A DNA stretch of 64,000 nucleotides from Methylobacter sp. (GTDB lineage: Bacteria; Pseudomonadota; Gammaproteobacteria; Methylococcales; Methylomonadaceae), in assembly GCF_030680395.1 (NCBI RefSeq), contig NZ_JAUXVR010000005.1, positions 62,001 to 126,000 of the forward strand, in the 5' to 3' direction. Of the stretch, positions 34,608 to 43,882 are shown piece after piece; the stretch's first letter is position 1, and each line of letters begins with the position of its first letter. The notes under the pieces were generated by a model. The model saw nothing but the letters and a program-made list of their open reading frames with translations. It did no database searches and was not told the origin of the DNA. The translations under genes and the position numbers were made by a program.

Positions 34608-34678
34608 AGGGGCCGGCCTTGTGCCTGCCCTTTTGGCCTATACCCTATCAGCGGCAACCACAAGGGATTGCCTCTACA
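34608..34678. repeat. degenerate palindromic repeat abutting the zwf stop
   Basis: GTAGGGGCCGGCC...GGCAACCACAAGGGATTGCCTCTAC. Confidence 0.55.
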
Positions 34679-36148
34679 TTATTCTTCCCAAGCTCTTTCG
34701 TCCCTGGCAATTAATTCGTCCGCCTCAGCAGGCCCCCAGGTACCGGCCGGGTACGGTTTTGGCGCGGCATTGGTATGCGCCCAGGCATCCTGTATCGAAT
34801 CGATCCAGGTCCAGGCTTGTTCGATTTCCTCGCGGCTCAGAAACAGCGTGGGATTGCCGCGCATCGCTTCAAGCACCAATTTCTCATACCCGCCGAAAAT
34901 CTTGCTGTTTTTAAAGGTGTCGGAAAAACTCAAATCCAACTTGGTTTTTTGCAGCTTAATGTTTTCGTCAATGCCCGGTATTTTGTTGAGCACCTGAATT
35001 TCCACGCCTTCATTCGGCTGCAAATGAATGATGAGCTTATTCGACGGCAGATCCTCGAAGCTTTCCTTAAAGATATTGTGCGGCAGTTGCTTGAAATTAA
35101 CGACGATTTCAGTACGTTTATATTTCATGCGTTTTCCGGTGCGTAAGTAAAACGGCACGCCGGCCCAGCGCCAGTTATCAATAGCCACTTTCACGGCGAC
35201 AAAGCTTTCCGTAGTGCTCTCAGTATTAGCGCCTTCTTCTTCAAGATAGCCCGGCACCTGCTTACCCTTGAGCTCTCCCGCCGTGTACAACCCACGAACG
35301 GTTTTTTGTGCGACATTTTCTCTAGTAATGGGCCGTAGCGAAGAAAGAACCTTTATTTTCTCATTGTGTATACTGTGTGCCTCCAGATTGACCGGCGGTT
35401 CCATCGCCACAAAGGTCAGAATCTGCAACAGGTGATTTTGCAGCATGTCACGCAGCTGGCCGGTTTTATCGAAATAATCCCAGCGCCCTTCAATACCAAC
35501 TTCTTCAGCGACGGTAATCTGAATATGATCGATGGTGTTGTGATTCCAGTTGGTAGTAAAAATGGAATTGGCAAAACGCAACGCCAATAAATTAAGTACT
35601 GTTTCCTTGCCCAGATAATGATCGATACGATAGACCTGTTTTTCGCTGAACACCTCGGCAACGGCATCGTTAATTTCTTTTGACGATTTAAGATCGTGGC
35701 CTATCGGCTTTTCCATCACCATGCGCGATTCTTCATTCAAAACCCCGCACTTGGCCAGTCCCTGACAAATATTGGTAAACAAGAAAGGAGCGACGGCAAA
35801 ATAATTCACCATAACCCTGGATTGCCCGTTAATGGCGGTATTCAACAGCTGGTATTGATCCAGTTGAGTTAAATCTATTTTCAGGTAGGAAAACCGTGCC
35901 GAAAACCGCGCCCATATTTGTTCATCAAGGGTCTCATTTAAAAACTCTTGCAAACTGTTATGAATAGTCCCGACAAATCCTGAACTATCGCTCTCGTGTT
36001 GATCTATGCCGATGATGCGGGTATCGACTTCGATCAAATTGGCTTTTTCAAGTCGATACAGGGAAATAAGCAACTTGCGGCGGGATAAATCACCCAAAGC
36101 GCCAAAGATAACCAGGTCACAAGGTTTAAATGTTGTTTTTTCGTTCAT
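34679..36148 (-). CDS. zwf: glucose-6-phosphate 1-dehydrogenase
   Basis: FGALGDLSRRKLL, RIDHYLGKETV. Confidence 0.97.
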   Translation of the reverse strand: MNEKTTFKPCDLVIFGALGDLSRRKLLISLYRLEKANLIEVDTRIIGIDQHESDSSGFVGTIHNSLQEFLNETLDEQIWARFSARFSYLKIDLTQLDQYQLLNTAINGQSRVMVNYFAVAPFLFTNICQGLAKCGVLNEESRMVMEKPIGHDLKSSKEINDAVAEVFSEKQVYRIDHYLGKETVLNLLALRFANSIFTTNWNHNTIDHIQITVAEEVGIEGRWDYFDKTGQLRDMLQNHLLQILTFVAMEPPVNLEAHSIHNEKIKVLSSLRPITRENVAQKTVRGLYTAGELKGKQVPGYLEEEGANTESTTESFVAVKVAIDNWRWAGVPFYLRTGKRMKYKRTEIVVNFKQLPHNIFKESFEDLPSNKLIIHLQPNEGVEIQVLNKIPGIDENIKLQKTKLDLSFSDTFKNSKIFGGYEKLVLEAMRGNPTLFLSREEIEQAWTWIDSIQDAWAHTNAAPKPYPAGTWGPAEADELIARDERAWEE

Positions 36149-36585
36149 AGATGCGTTGTTGAATAAATAGTTATGCCGACATCAGTCCGGCACTTTATAG
36201 GCGGAAAACTTAGGCTTATTATCGCAGAATTTGCTTCAGGATGCAGTTCTGGATACAGCCTTAGCGCTGAGCCTGTTACTTTAGGTTTAAAGAAGGCTAA
36301 ACAGTTTGATATGCATATATCGTATCGAATCGATATTTAGTTGACAGCTTTCTCAAGCTTCTTTTATAGTATTGATCCGCTACTATCACAAAAAGAGAAT
36401 ATTTTAAGCGTCGCACGACTGCCGACATGCATCACAACCTGGCGGTCGAAATTGCCGATCGCTCAAAAATGTCAAGGTGAAGTAGTTTATCAGGAGAAAG
36501 CAACCCCAACATTGATGAAGCCATAATTTTCATATCAACCTTGGCGCATCCATTGATGATTTAAACCAACAAGAGGTATAAAAAA

Positions 36586-36774
36586 ATGAGCAAAGAAGCC
36601 CAAATAGAAGAAGTACAAATAAAAGACAAATTCTGGCTGTACGTTAGCGGCACAATAATTACTTTATTGATCGTCATTGCAATGGTCAAACAAAGCGAGA
36701 ATGAAAAATTTGCACCCATCAAACAGCAGTTGGAAGAGGAGACGGCCCTCATGAATATCCGTGTATTGAACTGA
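36586..36774 (+). CDS. small single-TM protein, unknown
   Basis: 62 aa, preceded by AAGAGGTATAAAAAA (SD-like). Confidence 0.5.
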   Translation: MSKEAQIEEVQIKDKFWLYVSGTIITLLIVIAMVKQSENEKFAPIKQQLEEETALMNIRVLN

Positions 36775-36910
36775 ACGGCCATTATGCTCATGCCAAGGCG
36801 TTATGCCACATCGGGCTTTGATGGGTTCGCGCACTTGCCTATGGGTAAGCCGCCGCTTTGTCAACCTTAGCGTGATCATGCACCACTTAAAATAATCATC
36901 AGGAGAAAAT

Positions 36911-37273
36911 ATGAAACTTAATTTGATATGCCTTTGGGCGGCGTTAACTTTGTTTTCCGGAACAACGTTCGCGGCAGAATATATATACCGGGACCTCATG
37001 GCTAACACGCTGCCCTCGGCGGGGTGTGAAGTAGAATCAGAAGCCATGGCGACCGCGTCAAAACCCTACAACATCACCCGATACAGCAAAACATTTTGTC
37101 AGTCGCAAGGTTACGGCTGGCATGTCGAAAAAGTGAAGGATGAAGGCAAGGCTGCCTGCACCCCCTGCACTGGCGCTAATCAAGGTAAAAGCCAGTGCCA
37201 TCTGGAAGATGTAGTCGTTACCTGCAAACGCATCAAGCCCGGCTCGGTCGGCATGTTGCCTGGAAAAAGTTAA
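36911..37273 (+). CDS. secreted Cys-rich protein, unknown
   Basis: Signal peptide, 6 Cys in the mature part; SD-like AGGAGA. Confidence 0.6.
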   Translation: MKLNLICLWAALTLFSGTTFAAEYIYRDLMANTLPSAGCEVESEAMATASKPYNITRYSKTFCQSQGYGWHVEKVKDEGKAACTPCTGANQGKSQCHLEDVVVTCKRIKPGSVGMLPGKS

Positions 37274-37423
37274 TTGCAATCGCGTGAGCAAGAGATACAC
37301 CAACCTGCTTGCTCACGCTCATCCTGACTTAGTCATATTCATTCGGTACACCGGGATGACAGAGCATGACGCTCATGGGTTCCAGGGAGGTAGATACACC
37401 CTCATCAGCCTATAAACTTAAAG

Positions 37424-38320
37424 CTAAGCCCACACTCTCCGCCTGCTCCAGCACCCCAGTTGAATGGCCTCTTCCCGTTTGGTGGGCGGGTATTTGTATT
37501 TGCGCAATATCCCCTTCACCATCAATCTTAGGTTGAAACGGACACCTTCACGCACAGCCCAATCCACGCTGCTGGCGCTTTTGCGTAATTTTTCCGCCAG
37601 TTCATGGGCGATTTTCTTGACCATTGTGCCGTCATCTTCAAACAGCACAAAAAAGCGCAGAAAATCCAGCAGATAAGCCGGAGCCAACACACCACGCACC
37701 AGCGTTTCCAGCTCATTGAACTGGCCGAGCGGATCAAGTGCCACACCGTCAATAGTACGCCACGCCATAAAACGCTCTTTGTCGGTAGAAAGCGAGCCCA
37801 TCAGCGCTTCGGTCGTCCGAAATCACCAACACTTTGTTGTACTGGAATACGTCCGGGATTTGCTCTTTGTAAGTATCGATCTGGTCGTAGGCTTTCCAAA
37901 CATCAGCAGTGAGGTCGACAGGGTTCTTCAGCTCCAGCAGCACCAGGCAGGCCGTTGACGAATAGGATAATGTCGGGGCGGCGGGTATGTTTGGGGCCCT
38001 TGATCGAGAACTGATTGACCGCCAGCCATTCATTGGCAGCGGCATCTGCAAAGTCGATCAGCCGCCAGTAGCACCGGCGTATCCGGATTCAGAACCTGCT
38101 GTAAGGCATCTTCACGAGCGATCAGAGGAACAAGCGAATTAAGCTGATTAATGGCGTTGCGCAAGCGTTTGACCAAAACCACCTGAATGTAATTGCTGCG
38201 CTCGGGCGTGTTACCGTCTACGGCAATGTCCGGGCCATAGATAGAGGTATAACCGACATCGGCCAGCCAGCTCAGGGTTTCTTGTTCCAGTTGATCTTCG
38301 GTTATCCGTTTACTTCCCAA
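37424..38320 (-). pseudogene. hsdR: type I restriction subunit HsdR remnant (frameshifts plus internal deletions)
   Basis: Three ORFs carry consecutive HsdR segments: [90 protein letters not shown] joined to DWAVREGVRFNLRLMVK. Confidence 0.88.
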
Positions 38321-39264
38321 TGCCCACCGTTGGCTGGCCCGATACGTGACAGACGGTGTTCGACTTGCAGTTTTTTGAGGTTACGTTCAATAGATCGCTC
38401 ACTTACACCAATCGAAACCGCTAGTTCCGGGATCGTTACTGAAGTATTTTCTCGAATCAACGCAAGAATTTTCCCCGACGTTTTTACCGACCTTTTCCCC
38501 GACGTTTTTACCAGCACGTCTGTCATCGCATCAAGCAAGGCTTGCAGCATAAACTCGATGAAAGGCGTTGAATCCGCCAGACTGTCTGCATCTGCCAAGG
38601 CTTGGTAATAAGCCGTTTGCCTAACCCTGATGACCGATTCAACTGGCAAATAAGCCAACAGCGGTTGCCACTGGCTCAATATCAGCGTTTGCCATAAGCG
38701 ACCCATGCGGCCATTACCATCGGCGAACGGGTGGATAAACTCAAATTCGTAATGGAACACGCAGCTGGCTATCAACGGGTGTACCGGAGCCGATGCCAGC
38801 CAGGATAACAAATCAGCCATCAGCGCAGCAACCCGACTGGCGGGCGGGGCCACGTGTATCAAGTCCTGAGCATTGTAGATACCTACGCCACCGGTGCGAA
38901 AGCACCCCGCGTCATCGACCAGTCCAGCCATCAATAAACCTTGTGCTGTTAATAAATCGGCACAGGAATACGCTTGCCAATTCGGCAGTTGTTCATAAGC
39001 GGCAAAGGCGTTGCGCACCTCCTGGATTTCACGCGGCAAGCCTAAAACCTGCTTGCCTTCCAGTACGGCGGTCACTTGCTCGATGCTCAGGGTGTTATTT
39101 TCGATAGCCAGCGAGGCCTGAATGGTACGGATGCGATTGTTACGGCGCAACTACGGCGACAGAGCGTTATCACCGGCCACCTCCCAACGGGTTAACAGTT
39201 CGACAATTTCTGCGGCCCGCTGCAATATCAGTGGCGTGATGGTGTAAGGCGGTTGTTAGCTCAT
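38302..39264 (-). pseudogene. Fic/AMPylase-like protein with two in-frame stops near the N-terminus
   Basis: HPFADGNGRMGR motif; the same frame continues upstream through TAG (39151-39153) and TAA (39256-39258) to ATG at 39264. Confidence 0.82.
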
Positions 39265-39582
39265 GGGCCAGTACCTTCAAATTGGCGACGATGTTTAATT
39301 CTCCAAGTGTGGTCACACTTTAAGCATTGCCGCTGTGCACCACCTATTTCTAAACAGCAACCACCTATTGCTACCTCGCCTCGTTCTGCTGTGGCCCAGA
39401 GTGTTTTCTTGATGCCTTCGATCATTGCGTTTTTACTTAAAAAATTTGACTTGGTTTGTAATGCCGCATTTATGACCGGCAAAATCGGCGCTAATGCTCC
39501 GCACTTAATGCGACTTGTTGCGTTGACAATGATTTATAATACAGCAATTGACCCCATCAAGCCCGCACCCCTATATTACAAA

Positions 39583-39873
39583 ATGGCAGACTCGAAAATT
39601 TATCTGAATGTACCTTTTGCCCAGAAGGATGAGGCAAAAGCGCTTGGAGCAAGGTGGGATGCAATCCAAAAGAAATGGTTTGTCCCGGCAGATAAGGACA
39701 TTATCCTTTTTGCCCGATGGCAAGCTGAATCCGGTACTGTGGAATCGCCTGGATCGAAAACTTCACCCGCCAAAGTCAGTTCTTCATCCAGGAAGACCGC
39801 CGCCGGTGTCAAAACCCATGCAACGGTTAAAGATTTTATTGCCTATAACGGCGATACACCGCCATGGCATTAA
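39583..39873 (+). CDS. DUF5710-like small protein
   Basis: IYLNVPFAQKDEAKALGARWDAIQKKWFVPA. Confidence 0.75.
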   Translation: MADSKIYLNVPFAQKDEAKALGARWDAIQKKWFVPADKDIILFARWQAESGTVESPGSKTSPAKVSSSSRKTAAGVKTHATVKDFIAYNGDTPPWH

Positions 39874-39885
39874 CGTTTGCTTCAG

Positions 39886-40923
39886 TTAATCATCCTCATT
39901 CGGGATTTGCCCCCTGAATTCTTCCGACAGCAGCATTTGCCCTCCGGTGACAACCAGCTGTTCACCGGCATTGATGCCGCTGCCGACAAAGTAACCGCCG
40001 TTCGTTGCCGAATACTGATCTATAGTGCGGCGAGTAAATTGTTCGGCATCGGTTTTAATGTAAACAAAAGCCTGATCCATGTACCAAACTAAAGCAGACT
40101 TCGGGATAATTACGCCGGACCGGTTTTCACTTTGTTCAGGTATCCACGCCGCAACGCGCATGCCGGTTCTGATAGGGTTATCACCAGGAATGGTGTGTAC
40201 GCCGCAAGACTGCCGGGAGCAGTTGCGGCGACCGTCGGTTTGGAAAAAATAGCTTTCGCCTTGTGCGGTGTTATCTGTTTGCGGAGCCGCTGAAATCAGC
40301 TCGGCTTTAGTAGCCGCACTGCGGTTGCCCGATGCTTCGACATAAATACTCTGAATCTCGTTGGCCAGCTGTTTATTAACCGGTAAGGTAATTTGCAACA
40401 GCGTTTTCTGTCCGGATAAGAAACCGTTCAACTGCTCGGAGTCGGTAGATAACGCCCATTCAGTCAGCTTTTTACCCCAGTTGAGCCGGGCTTCATCAAT
40501 GATAGCCTTGCCTTGAAAGCCACTGGCATCAACCAGGGCTTTATCGGTTTGCCATTGCGCTTGCTGAACTTGCAAGTTACGTTTTGATGTCGCGCCGTCA
40601 CTATACAAGTCTTGCTGGCGCTTGATGTTCTGCTCAGCCTGCCTGAACCTTGCCGTAGCGCTGCTGCGCTCAGTGAGCGCGACCGAATACCGGTGTCGTA
40701 ACTCGATCAGCGGCTGTATATTGACCGCTTTTCCATAAGCCGTGAATTCAGGATGATCGCTGATAGAGGTAAGCGTTATTGTCTGCAAGCCCGATATCGA
40801 CTGGGCTTTAGCGGCCAGGAAAATAGTTCCCTGCCCTGCGTTGGCGACCGGCTTATCGTCATCATCCGCGATAACGGGAGCGACACTGAGCATAAAAAAG
40901 CAGGCTATTAAAAGAGCATTCAT
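39886..40923 (-). CDS. HlyD/RND periplasmic adaptor-like protein with an apparent in-frame insertion
   Basis: Signal peptide; GVIIPKSALVWYMDQAFVYIKTDAEQFTRR; coiled-coil region. Confidence 0.82.
   Translation of the reverse strand: MNALLIACFFMLSVAPVIADDDDKPVANAGQGTIFLAAKAQSISGLQTITLTSISDHPEFTAYGKAVNIQPLIELRHRYSVALTERSSATARFRQAEQNIKRQQDLYSDGATSKRNLQVQQAQWQTDKALVDASGFQGKAIIDEARLNWGKKLTEWALSTDSEQLNGFLSGQKTLLQITLPVNKQLANEIQSIYVEASGNRSAATKAELISAAPQTDNTAQGESYFFQTDGRRNCSRQSCGVHTIPGDNPIRTGMRVAAWIPEQSENRSGVIIPKSALVWYMDQAFVYIKTDAEQFTRRTIDQYSATNGGYFVGSGINAGEQLVVTGGQMLLSEEFRGQIPNEDD
40178..40229 (-). repeat. palindromic element family A, copy inside the HlyD-like gene
   Basis: Minus strand GCCGCAACTGCTCCCGGCAGTCTTGCGGC + GTACACACCATTCCTGGTGATAA. 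Confidence 0.9.
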
Positions 40924-41021
40924 GTGGACAGGAAAGTGAGTATATAGGTTTGTTCATGTTATAAGATTTCCATTCTTAAATGCATTTTTTTGTTGTTTTT
41001 AAAAAATTGCACGTTATCCTT

Positions 41022-41070
41022 CGACTGTATGAATACAGGAAGTAGAGCAATGCATGGAGCAGTTGCCGAT
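41022..41070 (-). repeat. family B element, upstream of gcvH
   Basis: CGACTGTATGAATACAGGAAGTAGAGCAATGCATGGAGCAGTTGCCGAT; near-identical to 59117..59164. Confidence 0.9.
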
Positions 41071-41107
41071 AAAATAAAGTAACTAACTATAATATTTGGA
41101 GATTATC

Positions 41108-41491
41108 ATGAGCGATGTACCGGATAACTTAAAGTACGCAAAAACCCACGAATGGGTGCAAATGGAAGACGATAATATCATTCGTGTCGGTATAACTGAT
41201 TTTGCGCAGGAAGAATTAGGCGATTTGGTTTATATTGAGCTTCCTGAGCTGGGCCGCAAAGTAACAGCGCAAGAGCAATGCGCCGTAGTCGAATCGGTTA
41301 AAACCGCATCCGATTTGTTCAGCCCGGTTTCCGGAGAAATAGTCGCCGTCAACGAAGCCTTGGCAGATGAACCCGAGCAGGTCAATGATGACGCTTATGG
41401 AGCTTGGCTGTTTTGTATAAAAGCGGATGACCTGTCTGAACTGGATGCATTAATGAGTGCGGATGCTTATCAGCAAATGATCGAGCAATAA
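41108..41491 (+). CDS. gcvH: glycine cleavage system H protein
   Basis: KTHEWVQ, ESVKTASDLFSPVSGEIV lipoyl site. Confidence 0.96.
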   Translation: MSDVPDNLKYAKTHEWVQMEDDNIIRVGITDFAQEELGDLVYIELPELGRKVTAQEQCAVVESVKTASDLFSPVSGEIVAVNEALADEPEQVNDDAYGAWLFCIKADDLSELDALMSADAYQQMIEQ

Positions 41492-41575
41492 TCCGGATTT
41501 ATCCTGCTTGTAACGAAACTGACACATATCTGTGTAATATTTACTTTTTCAATAACAGATAATCGTAAACAAATA

Positions 41576-41935
41576 ATGGCCAATCAAAATGCAAAAGGCT
41601 TTAAACGTCTGATGAATGCCTGCATCTTCTCTGTTGCCGGTTTTAAAGCAACCTGGACACATGAAGAAGCATTCAGACAGGAAGTCATCCTGTTTGTGGT
41701 AACGACCCCTCTGGCAATCTGGCTGGGGCAAAGCAATATCGAAAAACTACTGTTGATCGGCAGTATCGTTTTAGTCATGCTGGTCGAATTATTAAATTCA
41801 GCGGTTGAGGCTGTAGTCGATAGAGTGGGGCTTGAGCATCATGAATTATCGGGTCGCGCCAAAGATATTGGCTCCGCTGCTGTTATGATGTCACTGGCTT
41901 GGGCTGCGGTAACCTGGGCATTAATTTTACTTTAG
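41576..41935 (+). CDS. dgkA: diacylglycerol kinase
   Basis: KATWTHEEAFRQE, VELLNSAVEAVVDRVGLEHHELSGRAKD. Confidence 0.95.
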   Translation: MANQNAKGFKRLMNACIFSVAGFKATWTHEEAFRQEVILFVVTTPLAIWLGQSNIEKLLLIGSIVLVMLVELLNSAVEAVVDRVGLEHHELSGRAKDIGSAAVMMSLAWAAVTWALILL

Positions 41936-41990
41936 CCGCAACTGCTCCCGGCAGTCTTGCGGCATATCCACACACCATCCCTGGCAATAA
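41935..41990 (+). repeat. palindromic element family A, intergenic copy
   Basis: GCCGCAACTGCTCCCGGCAGTCTTGCGGC + ATATCCACACACCATCCCTGGCAATAA. Confidence 0.9.
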
Positions 41991-42006
41991 AGAGGAACAC
42001 AACACA

Positions 42007-42939
42007 ATGAGTGCATTAATATGCGGGTCTATGGCTTACGATACCATCATGGTTTTTCATGATAAATTTAAGCATCACATTTTGCCGGAAAAAATCCATA
42101 TACTGAATGTATCATTCCTGGTGCCGGTAATGCGCCGTGAATACGGCGGTTGTGCGGGTAACATCGCCTACAATCTCAAATTATTAGGCGAAGAGCCGTT
42201 AATTATGGCTACAGTCGGCCATGATTTTGAACCGTATGCCCAATGGATGGCTCAAAACCAATTATCCAGCGAATTTATTCAGATTCTGGACAACAGCTAT
42301 ACCGGCCAAGCCTATATCACTACCGATGAAGAGGCCAATCAAATTACCGCATTCCATCCCGGCGCAATGAATTCTTCGCATTTAAATTCGGTGCCGACTG
42401 ACCGGAAAATCAGCATCGGCATCGTATCACCGGATGGCAAGGAAGGTATGCAATTGCATGCCGAGCAGTTCGCAGAACTGGATATCCCTTTTATTTTCGA
42501 TCCGGGTCAGGGCATGCCGATGTTTAATGGCGAAGAACTGCTCAAGTTTATCGATCAGGCCACCTGGGTGACATTGAATGACTATGAGTCCGAGTTAATG
42601 CAGGAACGCACCGGCCTGTCACTGGAACAAATGGCTGAGCGGGTTGAGGCGCTGATCATTACTTTGGGCGGCCAGGGTTCTCAAATTTACACCCACGGCG
42701 AGTGCATTACCATTCCTGCTGCAAAACCCAAAGCGATACTTGACCCAACGGGTTGCGGCGACGCCTATCGTGCAGGGCTTTTATACGGCCTGATAAATGA
42801 ATTGGACTGGGAAGTGACCGGCAGAGTTGCCTCATTAATGGGCGCCATTAAAATCGAAAATAACGGCACCCAGAATCATTCATTTGATATGGATAGCTTC
42901 AAGCAACGCTACCGCGAGAATTTCGGCTCTTCGTTTTAA
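42007..42939 (+). CDS. PfkB-family carbohydrate/nucleoside kinase
   Basis: GGCAGNIAYNLKLLGE, DPTGCGDAYRAG. Confidence 0.93.
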   Translation: MSALICGSMAYDTIMVFHDKFKHHILPEKIHILNVSFLVPVMRREYGGCAGNIAYNLKLLGEEPLIMATVGHDFEPYAQWMAQNQLSSEFIQILDNSYTGQAYITTDEEANQITAFHPGAMNSSHLNSVPTDRKISIGIVSPDGKEGMQLHAEQFAELDIPFIFDPGQGMPMFNGEELLKFIDQATWVTLNDYESELMQERTGLSLEQMAERVEALIITLGGQGSQIYTHGECITIPAAKPKAILDPTGCGDAYRAGLLYGLINELDWEVTGRVASLMGAIKIENNGTQNHSFDMDSFKQRYRENFGSSF

Positions 42940-42950
42940 TTCTTTTTTAT

Positions 42951-43020
42951 TCACACGAAGACACGAAGGACACGAAGTTTTATATTTTTCTTCGTGATCT
43001 TCGTGTCTTCGTGGTGAAAC
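42951..43020. repeat. CACGAAG-type palindromic repeat
   Basis: TCACACGAAGACACGAAGGACACGAAG...CTTCGTGATCTTCGTGTCTTCGTGGTGA. Confidence 0.85.
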
Positions 43021-43038
43021 AATTACAACAATCTATTC

Positions 43039-43839
43039 ATGCTAAAACACACCCAAAACCTTTTAGACATCATGTCGCGCCTGCGCCACCCGGAACAGGG
43101 CTGTGCGTGGGATGTTAAACAGGACTTCACCAGCTTGATTCCTTACCTGATTGAAGAAGCCTACGAAGTCGTCGATGCGATTGAACGCAATGACCTGGAT
43201 GATTTGCGCTTGGAGTTAGGCGACTTGCTGTTGCAGGTAGTATTTCATTCCCAGATCGCCGAGGAGCAAGGGCTGTTTAACTTTGAACAGGTTTCAGCAG
43301 GCATCTGCGACAAATTGATCCGCAGGCATCCGCATGTTTTCTCCGATGCCGTCTTCAATACCGATGAAGAACGTCATCAGGCCTGGGAACAGGAAAAAGC
43401 AATCGAGCGCCAGAAAAAAAACAAAACAGAAGAGCAAGGCAGCGTGTTATCAGGCGTAGCCCGCAATCTTCCGGCATTGATCGAGTGCGAAAAAATACAG
43501 GATCGCGCCGCAAATTACGGCTTTGATTGGCCGGATGCATTGCCGGTTTTCGATAAAGTGCTGGAAGAACTGGACGAGGTGAAAGAAGCCTGGCAATCCG
43601 GGGATCAGGCGCATATTCAGGAAGAAATCGGCGATTTATTGCTGGTTGCGGTTAATTTGGCCCGTCATTTAAACGTCAATGCTGAAGTCGCGCTCAAGGA
43701 AAGTACAAAAAAATTCTCCAGACGTTTTCAATACATAGAACAACAGGTTAAAGCGTCCGGCCTGAATCTGAAAGACTGCGAATTGGCCGAATTGGATGTT
43801 TTATGGGATCAGGCAAAACAAGCTTTAAACAAAAAATAG
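43039..43839 (+). CDS. mazG: nucleoside triphosphate pyrophosphohydrolase MazG
   Basis: CAWDVKQDFTSLIPYLIEEAYEVVDAIE. Confidence 0.96.
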   Translation: MLKHTQNLLDIMSRLRHPEQGCAWDVKQDFTSLIPYLIEEAYEVVDAIERNDLDDLRLELGDLLLQVVFHSQIAEEQGLFNFEQVSAGICDKLIRRHPHVFSDAVFNTDEERHQAWEQEKAIERQKKNKTEEQGSVLSGVARNLPALIECEKIQDRAANYGFDWPDALPVFDKVLEELDEVKEAWQSGDQAHIQEEIGDLLLVAVNLARHLNVNAEVALKESTKKFSRRFQYIEQQVKASGLNLKDCELAELDVLWDQAKQALNKK

Positions 43840-43850
43840 ATCCTGCAAAA

Positions 43851-43874
43851 GGGGCGGCCAACTGGCCGCCCCCT
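43851..43874 (-). terminator. probable intrinsic terminator of the chemoreceptor gene
   Basis: GGGGCGGCCAACTGGCCGCCCC palindrome; T-rich exit on the minus strand. Confidence 0.6.
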
Positions 43875-43882
43875 CATATGTA

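Noticed and set aside
39261-39482. Minus-strand 73-aa ORF (GEVAIGGCCLEIGGAQRQCLKCDHTW)
   Set aside because: Looks like a fragment of a Zn-binding small protein, but no convincing start, so not called as a gene.
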